DNA of 33,227 bases, taken from assembly GCA_944363735.1 (NCBI GenBank), contig CALVVB010000009.1:1-33227 (forward strand), in the 5' to 3' direction. Within the stretch, counting starts at the first letter, position 1. Each line of letters starts with the position of its first letter. Positions 24,719-33,185 of this stretch are shown here, in pieces. The DNA is from an uncultured Bacilli bacterium. Lineage in GTDB: Bacteria > Bacillota_I > Bacilli_A > RF39 > UBA660. Position numbers and translations under genes: made by a program. Below the pieces are notes generated by a model, which did not search any database, had not been told where the DNA came from, and saw only the letters and a program-made list of their open reading frames with translations.

Positions 24719-26673
24719 TTAAAGATTATTTTTATGCATCGAATTATATTGTGCTATGTCAAATGTATTTAAATGAGTTTTTGAATTATAGAGATATATC
24801 AGAAAAAAATTTAAAAAAATACAACCCAGGACATTTAGGGACTAGTTTATCTATTAATTTTATATTGGCAAATTTAAATTATTTCTTAAATAGTAATGAA
24901 TTCACAAGTAGATTAATAATAGGCACAGGTCATAGTGGTGTATCTTTAATTACTAATTTATGGATAAATGGAACATTAGAAAAATATTATGCAAATTATT
25001 CTGCTAATAAAAAAGGCTTAAATAATTTAATTAAAGATTTTGGAGTGGTTATAAGAAGTGAAATTAACCCACAGTATCCTGAAACTATATATGACGGGGG
25101 AGAATTAGGATATTCTTTGGGAGTTGCTTATGGATATGCATTAAATACTAGTGAAGATATAATTCCATGCATAATAGGTGATGGTGAAGCAGAAACAGGT
25201 ACACTATGTTCGTCATGGCAGTTAAATAAATTATTGAAAACAAAAAGCAAAGTTCTTCCAATCATTAATTTAAATGGATTAAAAATGGGTTCACCTTCGT
25301 TTTTATCAAATTTTAATAATGATGAGTTAATTACATATTATTCCTTATTAGGTTACCAAGTTAATGTTATTGATGCCTCAAGAGAAAAAGATATATTTTC
25401 TACAATAGAGAATATGCAAAAAGCTTTATCAAACACTTTATCTCAAGAAAGCCCGTTAATTATTTTTCGCTCTAGTAAAGGATATACTTTGCCTAAAGTT
25501 AATGGTATTAATTTTGAAAATCTTCTAAGTGTACATAAGAATCCATTGCAAGAATATGATTCTAAAGAAAAAATTAATATAATTAAAACGTTTTTAAAAC
25601 ATTATGAAACTGAGATTTTTAACGAAGATAATGAAATTAATTTCAAATATACTAATTTTAAAACTGCAATAAAAAAAGATAAGAAATTAACAGTTAATAA
25701 AATGGACATAGGTAATAATGATTATGGTGGTATCAAAAATTTAGAAGTTTTTCTTTCAGCATTTATGGGTAACAATGATTTTAAAATATTTTCTCCTGAT
25801 GAGATTTTCTCTAATAAATTAGGATCATTAAGTTTTAATACTATTGAGTTATTAAATGAAAATGTACTACAAGCATTATATCAAGGCTATATTCAAGCTG
25901 GGAACAATGGCTTATATGTAAGTTATGAAGGTTTTATGCCTATAATTACGAGTATGATAACACAATATTATAAATATTTAAAACAGAAATGTCAGTTAGA
26001 TAATTATAACAGTACATTTTCTATGAATTATCTTTTGACTTCAACTTGTTGGGAAAATACTTATTCTCATCAAAATCCAGAGTTTGTTAATTCTTTATTA
26101 GTAAGGGATGACACGTTTTACTCTATATTATATCCAAAGGATGGCAGTAGTCTTGTAAAATGTGCAGAAAAAGCTCTATACTCAAAAAATCAAATAAATA
26201 TAATTGTAACATCTAAAAGGCATAATAAAATGTATCAAGAGTATGAAAGTTCTAATATTTCTATTGAAACTTTAATAGAATGTAGGAATCCACGTTTGAT
26301 TTTATGTGCTACTGGTGATTATATGTTAGATATAATTATTAAAGTTTATAAAACTTTAAAACCAGATAATCCAAATATAAAAGTTATTTATGTAACAAAT
26401 CCTAAACTACTTGACAAGAATAGCAAAAAAGGATTATCAGATTTGGAATTTTATAATTATTTCAATAAGAATTTACCCATAGTTTATTTATTTGCTGGTT
26501 ATCCAAGTATTATTAAGTCTTTATTATATGAAAGAAATGTTGAGTGTGAAATTTTGGGATATAATGATCAAATATCTATATGTGGAAATTTAGAAAATAC
26601 TACAAAATATAATGGATTATCAGTTTTAGATGTAGAAGAAAAATGTAGTACTTATTTAGAAAAAAAGTATTAA
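24700..26673 (+). CDS. Phosphoketolase-family (XFP) thiamine-diphosphate enzyme, short form
   Basis: A 657-residue protein. Family landmarks: NPGHLGTSLSINFILANLNYF, GTGHSGVSLITNLWING, YDGGELGYSLGVAYGYAL, the ThDP/Mg motif GDGEAETG (about 158-165), VLPIINLNGLKMGSP, and YVSYEGFMPIITSMITQYYKYLK. XFP enzymes split xylulose-5-phosphate or fructose-6-phosphate with phosphate to acetyl phosphate plus an aldose phosphate. Canonical members are near 790-830 residues; this one is over 100 shorter and diverged in the substrate half, so a different ketose phosphate or product is plausible. It starts inside the radical SAM gene, with AAAGGGG 15 nt upstream. Confidence 0.85.
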   Translation: MYEIKLIKDYFYASNYIVLCQMYLNEFLNYRDISEKNLKKYNPGHLGTSLSINFILANLNYFLNSNEFTSRLIIGTGHSGVSLITNLWINGTLEKYYANYSANKKGLNNLIKDFGVVIRSEINPQYPETIYDGGELGYSLGVAYGYALNTSEDIIPCIIGDGEAETGTLCSSWQLNKLLKTKSKVLPIINLNGLKMGSPSFLSNFNNDELITYYSLLGYQVNVIDASREKDIFSTIENMQKALSNTLSQESPLIIFRSSKGYTLPKVNGINFENLLSVHKNPLQEYDSKEKINIIKTFLKHYETEIFNEDNEINFKYTNFKTAIKKDKKLTVNKMDIGNNDYGGIKNLEVFLSAFMGNNDFKIFSPDEIFSNKLGSLSFNTIELLNENVLQALYQGYIQAGNNGLYVSYEGFMPIITSMITQYYKYLKQKCQLDNYNSTFSMNYLLTSTCWENTYSHQNPEFVNSLLVRDDTFYSILYPKDGSSLVKCAEKALYSKNQINIIVTSKRHNKMYQEYESSNISIETLIECRNPRLILCATGDYMLDIIIKVYKTLKPDNPNIKVIYVTNPKLLDKNSKKGLSDLEFYNYFNKNLPIVYLFAGYPSIIKSLLYERNVECEILGYNDQISICGNLENTTKYNGLSVLDVEEKCSTYLEKKY

Positions 26674-26686
26674 AGAGGGGCAAAAT

Positions 26687-27784
26687 ATGAATAATTATGA
26701 ATTTTGGGAAAACTATAATAACTTAGTTAGAGAAGAGATAAAAAAGTTATGTTCAAAAAAAGATAAACTATCTATTGATTTGCATATTCATTCTAATTAT
26801 AGTTCAGATGGAAAACAAAATTTAAATCAAATTTTACAAACAACAAAGGAAAAAGGTTTTGATGTTATAGCAATTACAGATCATGATTCGATAGATGTAT
26901 ATGATGAATTATATAACATAGTTTCAAAAACTCTTACTTATCCATTAATAATACCAGGAATAGAGTTTACTATAGATAATAAGGAGTATGGTAATCAATG
27001 CCATTTGCTACAACTATTTATTAATCCAAAAGATCAAATTATTCAGAAAGATGTCTTGAAAAATTATGAAGCGATGTTTAATAGAAGCAAAAAACAATTT
27101 GAAAGATTAAAACAGAATTTAGCAATTCAAGAATTAATAAAAAGTAATAACATATATTTATCTTATAATGAATATAAGAAATATCTTATGGAAAATGAAT
27201 ATATTCCTGAGTATGACACACTATGTTCCTATTTGATTGAAAAATTTAAGAAAAAAGGTATTACCACATTTAATGTTTTGGAAAAGTTAGAAAAATACAA
27301 TAAAGAAGATTGCTTTGAAGATAGGAAAAAATATAAAACAAAAAGGTATGCAAAGTTAAGAGAAAAATATTCTATAAACGATAATAATAAATATAATGCC
27401 AGGTTCCTGTTGTCTATGTTAGCTGTAAGAGAAGTTGATGATGATTGGTGGCCGAAACCAGCTTGTGGGAGTTTATCAGTAAATTCTTATGGACAATTAA
27501 AAATAGATGAAATTAATAATAAATATGATATATATTTTGCTCATCCTACTGAAAAAAGTTTGAAAGTAGTTGATAAAATAGTAAAGAGTAAAAAGAATAT
27601 AAAAGGGCTAGAATTAAATATTAGAAATGATTATAGAAATATTGAAAGTTTCTATAAAATATTGAAAGAAAATAAATTAATAGAAATAAAAGGTTCTGAT
27701 AGTCATGATGCTTCCTTACAATTTTATAAAAATATGAATTTCTTCATGATAGACTCTAAAGAATTTGAAAAAATAGCACACTGA
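26687..27784 (+). CDS. PHP-domain metal-dependent phosphoesterase 1 (with insertion)
   Basis: A 365-residue PHP protein. Metal-binding motifs are LSIDLHIHSNYSSDG (about 26-40), AITDHDSIDVYDE, IIPGIEFTI, FAHPTEKSL and IKGSDSHDAS. A large lysine-rich insertion (about 130-250, ending DDWWPKPACGS) separates the N- and C-terminal motif sets. PHP enzymes of this type hydrolyse phosphate monoesters or short (oligo)nucleotide phosphodiesters with a trinuclear metal site. SD GAGGGG, 13 nt after the phosphoketolase stop. It is paired with another PHP gene immediately downstream. Confidence 0.83.
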   Translation: MNNYEFWENYNNLVREEIKKLCSKKDKLSIDLHIHSNYSSDGKQNLNQILQTTKEKGFDVIAITDHDSIDVYDELYNIVSKTLTYPLIIPGIEFTIDNKEYGNQCHLLQLFINPKDQIIQKDVLKNYEAMFNRSKKQFERLKQNLAIQELIKSNNIYLSYNEYKKYLMENEYIPEYDTLCSYLIEKFKKKGITTFNVLEKLEKYNKEDCFEDRKKYKTKRYAKLREKYSINDNNKYNARFLLSMLAVREVDDDWWPKPACGSLSVNSYGQLKIDEINNKYDIYFAHPTEKSLKVVDKIVKSKKNIKGLELNIRNDYRNIESFYKILKENKLIEIKGSDSHDASLQFYKNMNFFMIDSKEFEKIAH

Positions 27785-27801
27785 TTTTAGGGGTGATTAT
27801 T

Positions 27802-28635
27802 GTGAATAAAGTAGATTTACATTTACATACAAGTTTGTCAGATGGGTTAATGAACCCTGAAGATGTTGTTGCCTTAGCAAAACAAAATAAATGTAAAGTC
27901 ATTGCAATAACTGATCATGAATTATCAAATAACTATGAACAGCTTGAAAAAAAATATGATATAAATATTATCCCAGGAATTGAGTTTAATACATCTGTAT
28001 CAAATTTACATTTGCTTGGATATGGAATTACTGATTTTGAAAAACTTGATGAAAAAATGACAGAATTAAGAAAACTAAATGAAGTGATATGTATAGAAGT
28101 TATTGAAAAATTAAGAAACGATGGTTTTGATGTTTCAGTAGAAAAATTAAAAGAATATTTATATAAAATAAAACTAGATTGCAATATATTAGATAAAAGG
28201 AAACTTGTTAAATATTTAATGCATATGGGATATTCTAGTAGTATTGTAGATACATATAATAAATTAATTGGAAAGGGTCAGAAATATTATATATCAAATA
28301 TAAAACTTAACCCTAAAGAAATAATAGAGCTAGTTGGATTATGCGGAGGAAGAACTGTTCTTGCTCATCCAAATACAATAACAAACGATAATGAAGAACT
28401 TCAAATATATATAAATGAATTAAAAGATTATGGCTTATTTGGTATAGAAGTTATTAACTCTAAAATGAAATTAAATCAAATCGAATATTATCAATATATT
28501 GCAAAAAAGTTTAATTTATTAGAAACATTTGGATCTGATTTTCATAATCCTACAAGTGACTCTATTGGACTAGAAATAGATTCGGAAAAAGTAGAAAAAA
28601 TATATGATAGTTTAGTCTTAAAAAAGAGATTATGA
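27802..28635 (+). CDS. PHP-domain phosphoesterase 2 (nucleoside-3',5'-bisphosphate phosphatase/RNase AM-like)
   Basis: A 277-residue protein with the compact PHP layout of the YciV/TrpH-like group: VDLHLHTSLSDGLMNPEDVV, AITDHELSNNY, IIPGIEFNT, LHLLGYGI, TVLAHPN and ETFGSDFHNPT. Members dephosphorylate nucleoside bisphosphates or trim 5' ends of RNA. The start is GTG 27802 after AGGGGTGAT; a GTG at 27793 is in frame but falls inside the SD. It lies 17 nt after the first PHP gene and closes the tightly packed run. It ends in TGA. Confidence 0.87.
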   Translation: MNKVDLHLHTSLSDGLMNPEDVVALAKQNKCKVIAITDHELSNNYEQLEKKYDINIIPGIEFNTSVSNLHLLGYGITDFEKLDEKMTELRKLNEVICIEVIEKLRNDGFDVSVEKLKEYLYKIKLDCNILDKRKLVKYLMHMGYSSSIVDTYNKLIGKGQKYYISNIKLNPKEIIELVGLCGGRTVLAHPNTITNDNEELQIYINELKDYGLFGIEVINSKMKLNQIEYYQYIAKKFNLLETFGSDFHNPTSDSIGLEIDSEKVEKIYDSLVLKKRL

Positions 28636-28666
28636 TATAATGATAAATATTGAAGGAGGCGTTTTT

Positions 28667-29194
28667 ATGTCATTAAAAAGGGGAATTGTTGAATTAGTTG
28701 ATTATGATGAAAATTGGCAAGAAGAGTACAAAAAGGAAGAAAAACTATTAAAGGATGTTTTAGGAGAGAGAATTAAAGAAATTCATCATATTGGAAGTAC
28801 ATCCATTCCGGCTTTAAAAGCAAAACCAGTTATAGATATTTTAGTTGTAATAGATGATTTTGATGAGATTAAAGAAATTGAAAAAGAATTAAGTTCTTAT
28901 GATTACGAAAATAGAGGGCATCAGGGAGTTCCAGATAGGTATTTTTTTGCAAAAGGTCCTGAAGAAGCAAGAAGCCACTATCTTCATTTTGTAGAACCTA
29001 ATAGTAATACATATTATAATCAAATTTATTTTAAAAGATATTTATTAGAGCACCAAGAATATATAAAAAAATATTGCGAGTTAAAACAAGAACTTGCCTC
29101 TAAATATGCCAATGAAAGACCTAAATATACTAGTGGAAAAAATGAATTTATTACTAATGTGATAAAAATGGCTAAAGAGGAATATGATGATTAA
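28667..29194 (+). CDS. GrpB-family protein (nucleotidyltransferase-like fold)
   Basis: A 175-residue protein. VELVDYDENWQEEYKKEE, IHHIGSTSIPALKAKPVIDILV (Gly-Ser with paired Asp), ENRGHQGVPDRYFFAKG, HYLHFVEPNS and YKKYCELKQELASKYAN-like helices are the GrpB (UPF0157) signature, a family of nucleotidyltransferase-fold proteins with no well-defined substrate. ATG 28667 follows a strong GAAGGAGG. It overlaps the HAD gene by 11 nt. Confidence 0.9.
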   Translation: MSLKRGIVELVDYDENWQEEYKKEEKLLKDVLGERIKEIHHIGSTSIPALKAKPVIDILVVIDDFDEIKEIEKELSSYDYENRGHQGVPDRYFFAKGPEEARSHYLHFVEPNSNTYYNQIYFKRYLLEHQEYIKKYCELKQELASKYANERPKYTSGKNEFITNVIKMAKEEYDD

Positions 29195-29825
29195 GATTGT
29201 ATCTTTTGATATTGGAGGCACTTTATTAAAAAATGAAGACCTTGGTAGTCAAAATCAGTATGGACTAAAAGAATTAACAAAATTATTAAATTTACCTTAT
29301 GAAAATGTTAGAGATGCTTATAAAGATGTATTTCAAAAGACAAAAGGTAGTTTTAATGAACTCATTAGCAAATTTTGTAATAAATTAGGTATTGAATCTA
29401 ATAAAACAATAATTGATTTTTTTCATAATAAATTTTTTATAGAAAGTAAGAAACAAGTTATTTTATCAGAGGACGTTTCACTTATTAAGAATTTAAAATC
29501 AAATGGATATAAAGTTATATTATTTTCTAATAGTTGTTGTTTATTAAATAACGATACAATAAATGAAGTATTAGATTATGTTGATAATATTTTTTATTCT
29601 TATGACATTGGATATACAAAAGATGATGAAGAAAGTTACAAATATATAGAAAAAGTTATGAATGTTAAACCAAATGAAATATTACATATTGGTGATACTT
29701 TAAAAAGTGACTATTATATGCCCAAAAAACACGGTTGGAATGTTTTATATTATGGTAATAGTGATGAAGCAGATGTTAAATCAATAGAGTTTCTAATTGA
29801 TTTAATTGACATATTAAAAATTTAA
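29184..29825 (+). CDS. HAD-family hydrolase with a DxGGT motif I
   Basis: A 213-residue HAD protein with an alpha-helical cap. Motif I is VSFDIGGTLLKNED; the second Asp of the usual DxDGT is Gly, so the general acid/base is missing or supplied elsewhere. Motif II is ILFSNS, motif III the Lys in GYTKDDEESYKYI, motif IV LHIGDTLKSDYYMPKKHGW. The starts ATG 29184 and 29187 are adjacent, after AGAGGAAT, within the end of the GrpB-family gene. It probably dephosphorylates a small metabolite, unless the motif change has turned it into a binding protein. Confidence 0.82.
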   Translation: MMIKIVSFDIGGTLLKNEDLGSQNQYGLKELTKLLNLPYENVRDAYKDVFQKTKGSFNELISKFCNKLGIESNKTIIDFFHNKFFIESKKQVILSEDVSLIKNLKSNGYKVILFSNSCCLLNNDTINEVLDYVDNIFYSYDIGYTKDDEESYKYIEKVMNVKPNEILHIGDTLKSDYYMPKKHGWNVLYYGNSDEADVKSIEFLIDLIDILKI

Positions 29826-29847
29826 TAGGCTAGAAAGGAAACAGAAA

Positions 29848-32052
29848 ATGACAAAAGAAGAAATATTTATATATGAAAAAAATAGGTTAGATAACGTAAT
29901 AGATATAATAAATAGACAAATCAAAGAAGCTGAAAAAAAATTTAATAATCAAGAGCATACAATTATTGGTTTTAAAGAAGGACAAAGAGGTACACAATTT
30001 ATTAGACAAGGGTTAATGTCTTTATATGCTACTGAAATAAATAATCTTAAGTCAGTATTAGCTAACCCTTATTTTGGAATGTTTCAATTTAAAGATAATA
30101 ATAATGAGACTACTGATATATATTTAGGAAAAAAAGCAATATTGGATGAAAATGCTAATGTTATTGCATATGATTGGAGAAGTCCAGTATGTTCAATGTA
30201 TTATGATTATAATATTGGTAAAGCAGAATATATTGGTACTAATGGAGTTAAAAATTTTGGTGAAATATTGAAAAAAAGACAAATAATAATAAAAAATGGG
30301 GAATTACAAGATGTAGAAGAGCAAGATACTTTATCTAATGATAGTATTTTATTAAAATATTTAACTGAAAACTCAGATGCACGTTTAAAGTCCATTATTG
30401 CTACAATTCAAAGAGAACAAAATCATATAATAAGAAGTCCATTAAAGAGTGATTATATTGTTCAAGGAACGGCAGGAAGTGGAAAAACTACAGTAGCATT
30501 ACATAGAATAGCATATCTACTATATAATGAAGCTAAAAGCATAAATGAATCTGATTTTATGATAATAGGTCCTAATAAATATTTCTTAAATTATGTATCT
30601 GATCTTTTGCCTGATTTAGATATAAAAAATGTCTCTCAATTTACATTTGATGAGATAGCTTTAAAAAATATAGGAGTATCTAAGATTAAAGTAGAAAGTA
30701 TGAATAAGACTTTGCAAGGAATATTAAGAGAAGAGATAGATGAAAATATAATTGCTTTCAAATCTTCAATTGAATTTTTAAAGTTAATTGAAAATTATAT
30801 TAATTTATATATTGATTCTCATTTTATAGATGATATTGTATATGAAGGAATTAAACTTTATAGTGCAGAAGATATAAGACTTAATTTTAATAATAATATG
30901 TTTGGAAACGATAAAAGTTGTAAAGAAAAGGCTAATGAACTTATTAAGAGATTAACAAAAAAAATTAAGAATAATTCTGAGGATTTATCTTATGGTATAT
31001 GGTTAAAATATAGAGATGAGATTTTAAATTTATCTCAAGATGATCCAAAAAGAAAAGAAATTTTAGAGAAAGTTAATAAAGCTCAAGCTGAAATAAAGAA
31101 AGGTTGTCCAACTGTTGTTAAAGAATATTTTAAGTTTTTGAAGGTGAATCCTTTAGCTTTATATCAGACATTTATAGAAAATTTAGATACAATTTATCCT
31201 AATGAAATGTTTGATATTAAGAGATTACAGGAATATACAAATTTAAATCTTTCTAAAAAACAAGCTAAATTTGAAGATTTAGCTCCCTTATTATTAATTA
31301 ATTATATGATAAATGGTGTAAAAGATTTTAAAGAGTATTCGTATTTAGTCATAGATGAGGCACAAGATTTAAGCTTGGCAGAATACTATATGTTAAAGAA
31401 ATTGTTTCCTAAAGCAAAATTTAATGTATTTGGTGATGTAAATCAATCTATTTATAATTATCAATCAATTCATAATTGGGATGAATTAAATAGTCTTATA
31501 TTCGATTCTAAAGCTAATAAATTAGAACTGAATAAAAGTTATCGTACAACAGTTAATATTTCTAATGTCTCAAATTTAATATTAAGACAAATGAGTCAAG
31601 AACATGCTGAATGTATAGCAAGAACTGGTGATGAATTATTATTAAGCAATGATATTTCATGCCAAAATATTATTCTTCAAATTAAAACGTTGCTGGATAA
31701 AGAATATCAATCTATCGCAATCATTTGTAAAGATGATAAAGAAACACATGATATATATAGTAAATTGAAAAAGATGAGATTAAATATATCTGAAATTACC
31801 GAAAACAATGAACAGTATAATGGAGGATTGTGTATCATGCCATCATATTTATCAAAAGGGCTAGAGTTTGATGCTATAATTATTTATAATGCAAATGCTA
31901 AAAATTATTCTTCAACAAATATAGATATGAAACTTTTATATGCTGCAACTACAAGAGCAATGCATGATTTAGTTATAAATTATGATGGTGAATTATCTTT
32001 ACCATTAAAATCATTAGAAAAGAAAAATAAAGTATTAAAAAAAGTTAAGTAA
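29848..32052 (+). CDS. helD: HelD-like RNA polymerase recycling ATPase, second paralogue
   Basis: A 734-residue SF1-type ATPase. It has the N-terminal coiled coil (first 50 residues), YDWRSPVCSMYYDYNIG, Walker A GTAGSGKTTVALHR (about 207-220), Walker B VIDEAQDLSLAEYY (about 501-514), GDVNQSIYNYQSI, LNKSYRTTVNIS, MPSYLSKGLEFDAI and LLYAATTRAMHDL. It is longer than, and clearly diverged from, the copy at 3101, so it is not a recent duplicate. The SD is AAAGGAAA, 22 nt after the HAD stop. Paralogues that differ in this way can protect polymerase from specific inhibitors, as shown for HelR in other bacteria; not demonstrated here. Confidence 0.9.
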   Translation: MTKEEIFIYEKNRLDNVIDIINRQIKEAEKKFNNQEHTIIGFKEGQRGTQFIRQGLMSLYATEINNLKSVLANPYFGMFQFKDNNNETTDIYLGKKAILDENANVIAYDWRSPVCSMYYDYNIGKAEYIGTNGVKNFGEILKKRQIIIKNGELQDVEEQDTLSNDSILLKYLTENSDARLKSIIATIQREQNHIIRSPLKSDYIVQGTAGSGKTTVALHRIAYLLYNEAKSINESDFMIIGPNKYFLNYVSDLLPDLDIKNVSQFTFDEIALKNIGVSKIKVESMNKTLQGILREEIDENIIAFKSSIEFLKLIENYINLYIDSHFIDDIVYEGIKLYSAEDIRLNFNNNMFGNDKSCKEKANELIKRLTKKIKNNSEDLSYGIWLKYRDEILNLSQDDPKRKEILEKVNKAQAEIKKGCPTVVKEYFKFLKVNPLALYQTFIENLDTIYPNEMFDIKRLQEYTNLNLSKKQAKFEDLAPLLLINYMINGVKDFKEYSYLVIDEAQDLSLAEYYMLKKLFPKAKFNVFGDVNQSIYNYQSIHNWDELNSLIFDSKANKLELNKSYRTTVNISNVSNLILRQMSQEHAECIARTGDELLLSNDISCQNIILQIKTLLDKEYQSIAIICKDDKETHDIYSKLKKMRLNISEITENNEQYNGGLCIMPSYLSKGLEFDAIIIYNANAKNYSSTNIDMKLLYAATTRAMHDLVINYDGELSLPLKSLEKKNKVLKKVK

Positions 32053-32065
32053 AATATGAGTGAAT

Positions 32066-32102
32066 AAAGATATTTTATTGTTAATCTAAAGAAAATATTT
32101 TT
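32066..32102 (+). terminator. Weak AT-rich terminator after the second helD gene
   Basis: AAAGATATTTT (32066-32076) pairs with AAAATATTTTT (32092-32102) with one G-U pair, around a 15-nt loop and ending in T residues. Confidence 0.4.
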
Positions 32103-32140
32103 ATCGCTTGAAATGAAAGAAGTTATGACATAGTTTAATA

Positions 32141-32153
32141 ACTAATGATTAGT
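32141..32153. promoter_or_regulatory. Palindrome ACTAATGATTAGT upstream of PPase-like copy 2
   Basis: A perfect 6-bp inverted repeat around one G, 78 nt before the start of the second PPase-like gene. CATTAGT recurs nearby at about 32163. A possible operator, absent upstream of copy 1. Confidence 0.35.
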
Positions 32154-32230
32154 GGCATATGTTCATTAGTCTATGGTTAATTTTACATAGTTTTCTGTGA
32201 ATATCATTTATTATAAAAGGAGAAATATAT

Positions 32231-32575
32231 ATGGAAAAAATTGATTCTAAAAATTTTATAGGTAAGGAAGTTAATATTGTTATAGATAGAGCTTTAGGAA
32301 CTAAACATCCTAAACATGGCTTTGTTTATACTGTTAATTATGGTTATGTACCTAATGTAATTAGTGGAGATGGAGAAGAGTTAGATGCTTATTTATTAGG
32401 AGTATTTGATCCAGTAGAAAATTATAAAGGTAAGTGCATTGCAGTTATTCATAGAACTAACGATGATGATGATAAAATAATTGTAGTGCCAGAGGGTGTT
32501 AATTATACTGATGATCAAATAAAAGCTTTAACAGAGTTCCAAGAGAGATTTTTTGAATCTGTAATTATAAGATAA
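32231..32575 (+). CDS. Inorganic-pyrophosphatase-like protein, copy 2
   Basis: The same 114-residue protein as at 15948, with only two amino-acid differences (Glu to Asp in NDDDDK; Lys to Ala in QIKAL). The first 239 nt are identical; about six substitutions fall in the last third. The match begins at the ATG and ends at the stop codon, with unrelated flanks, so this copy has its own SD (AAAGGAGA), leader and terminator. As a same-strand repeat of copy 1, it could support recombination that deletes or amplifies the 16.3 kb between them. Confidence 0.8.
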   Translation: MEKIDSKNFIGKEVNIVIDRALGTKHPKHGFVYTVNYGYVPNVISGDGEELDAYLLGVFDPVENYKGKCIAVIHRTNDDDDKIIVVPEGVNYTDDQIKALTEFQERFFESVIIR

Positions 32576-32588
32576 TGATAGTAAAAAG

Positions 32589-32620
32589 AAAGATAGAATC
32601 AAGTTTTGTTTCTATCTTTT
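32589..32620. terminator. Hairpin terminator shared by PPase copy 2 and the convergent prolyl-tRNA-editing pseudogene
   Basis: AAAGATAGAA (32589-32598) pairs exactly with TTCTATCTTT (32610-32619), followed by T. It overlaps the stop codon of the minus-strand gene. Confidence 0.7.
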
Positions 32621-33085
32621 ATACATCTAAATAAATGATTTTATTACCATATTTCTCTATTAAGTTAACTAGAGTCTTAAAACTTATAAAAATAGTATAA
32701 TCATTTCTATTAGGATGAACTCCTATAGTCTTATTAATTAATTCTTTATCAAAGACAAAGATAACTTCATAGTTTTTATCATAAATAAAGCCAAGTGGTG
32801 AGAAAGAACCTTTCTCTACGTTTAGATATTTTTTTAACCTTTCGGAACTTCCAAAAGAAAGACGAGTGCTTAAGCCTTTTGATATCTACCTTTTTGTCAG
32901 GATGACAAGTAACTAAATAATGGACTTTACCATTAGCATTTCTTAAAAATATATTTTTAGGAATAAGACCAACTTTTTCTAAATTAATATCTTTAATCTC
33001 CTCTATAGTATAGACTCTTTTATGATTAATAATTTTATAATCTATATTTTTTTGTTTATAACTTCTAAAATATCTTGTATTTATA
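32619..33085 (-). pseudogene. Prolyl-tRNA editing protein (YbaK/ProX family), frameshifted pseudogene
   Basis: On the minus strand three frames together spell a full YbaK/ProX trans-editing protein, which deacylates mischarged Pro-tRNA. From the 5' side: IQDILEVINKK in one frame, then NIDYKIINHKRVYTIEEIK, VGLIPKNIFLRN and VHYLVTCHPDKKVDIK in a second, then LSTRLSFGSSERLKKYL, GSFSPLGFIYD and IGVHPNRNDYTIFI up to the stop at 32621-32619. The breaks fall at a run of seven A near 33050 and at AAAAGG near 32880. A stop also lies right after the only ATG candidate (ATG ATA TAA). Three lesions make decay more likely than one sequencing error, though two are at homopolymers. Confidence 0.8.
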
Positions 33086-33117
33086 TCATTTCTTCGTTTA
33101 CTAAATGTTATTACAAA

Positions 33118-33150
33118 ATACTAAAAAATATACTAAATACTAAAAAATAT
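33118..33150. repeat. Short AT-rich direct repeat
   Basis: ATACTAAAAAATAT occurs at 33118-33131 and again at 33137-33150, followed by further AGTAAAAA-type units. It lies upstream of the decayed editing gene. No function is evident. Confidence 0.55.
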
Positions 33151-33185
33151 CAGTAAAAAAGAGTAAAAATAATTAATTAATAAAG

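Noticed and set aside
15948-32575. A transposon, ICE or prophage between the PPase-like repeats
   Set aside because: No integrase, transposase, relaxase, capsid or terminase gene and no tRNA or att-like ends were found; the only repeat evidence is the gene duplication itself.
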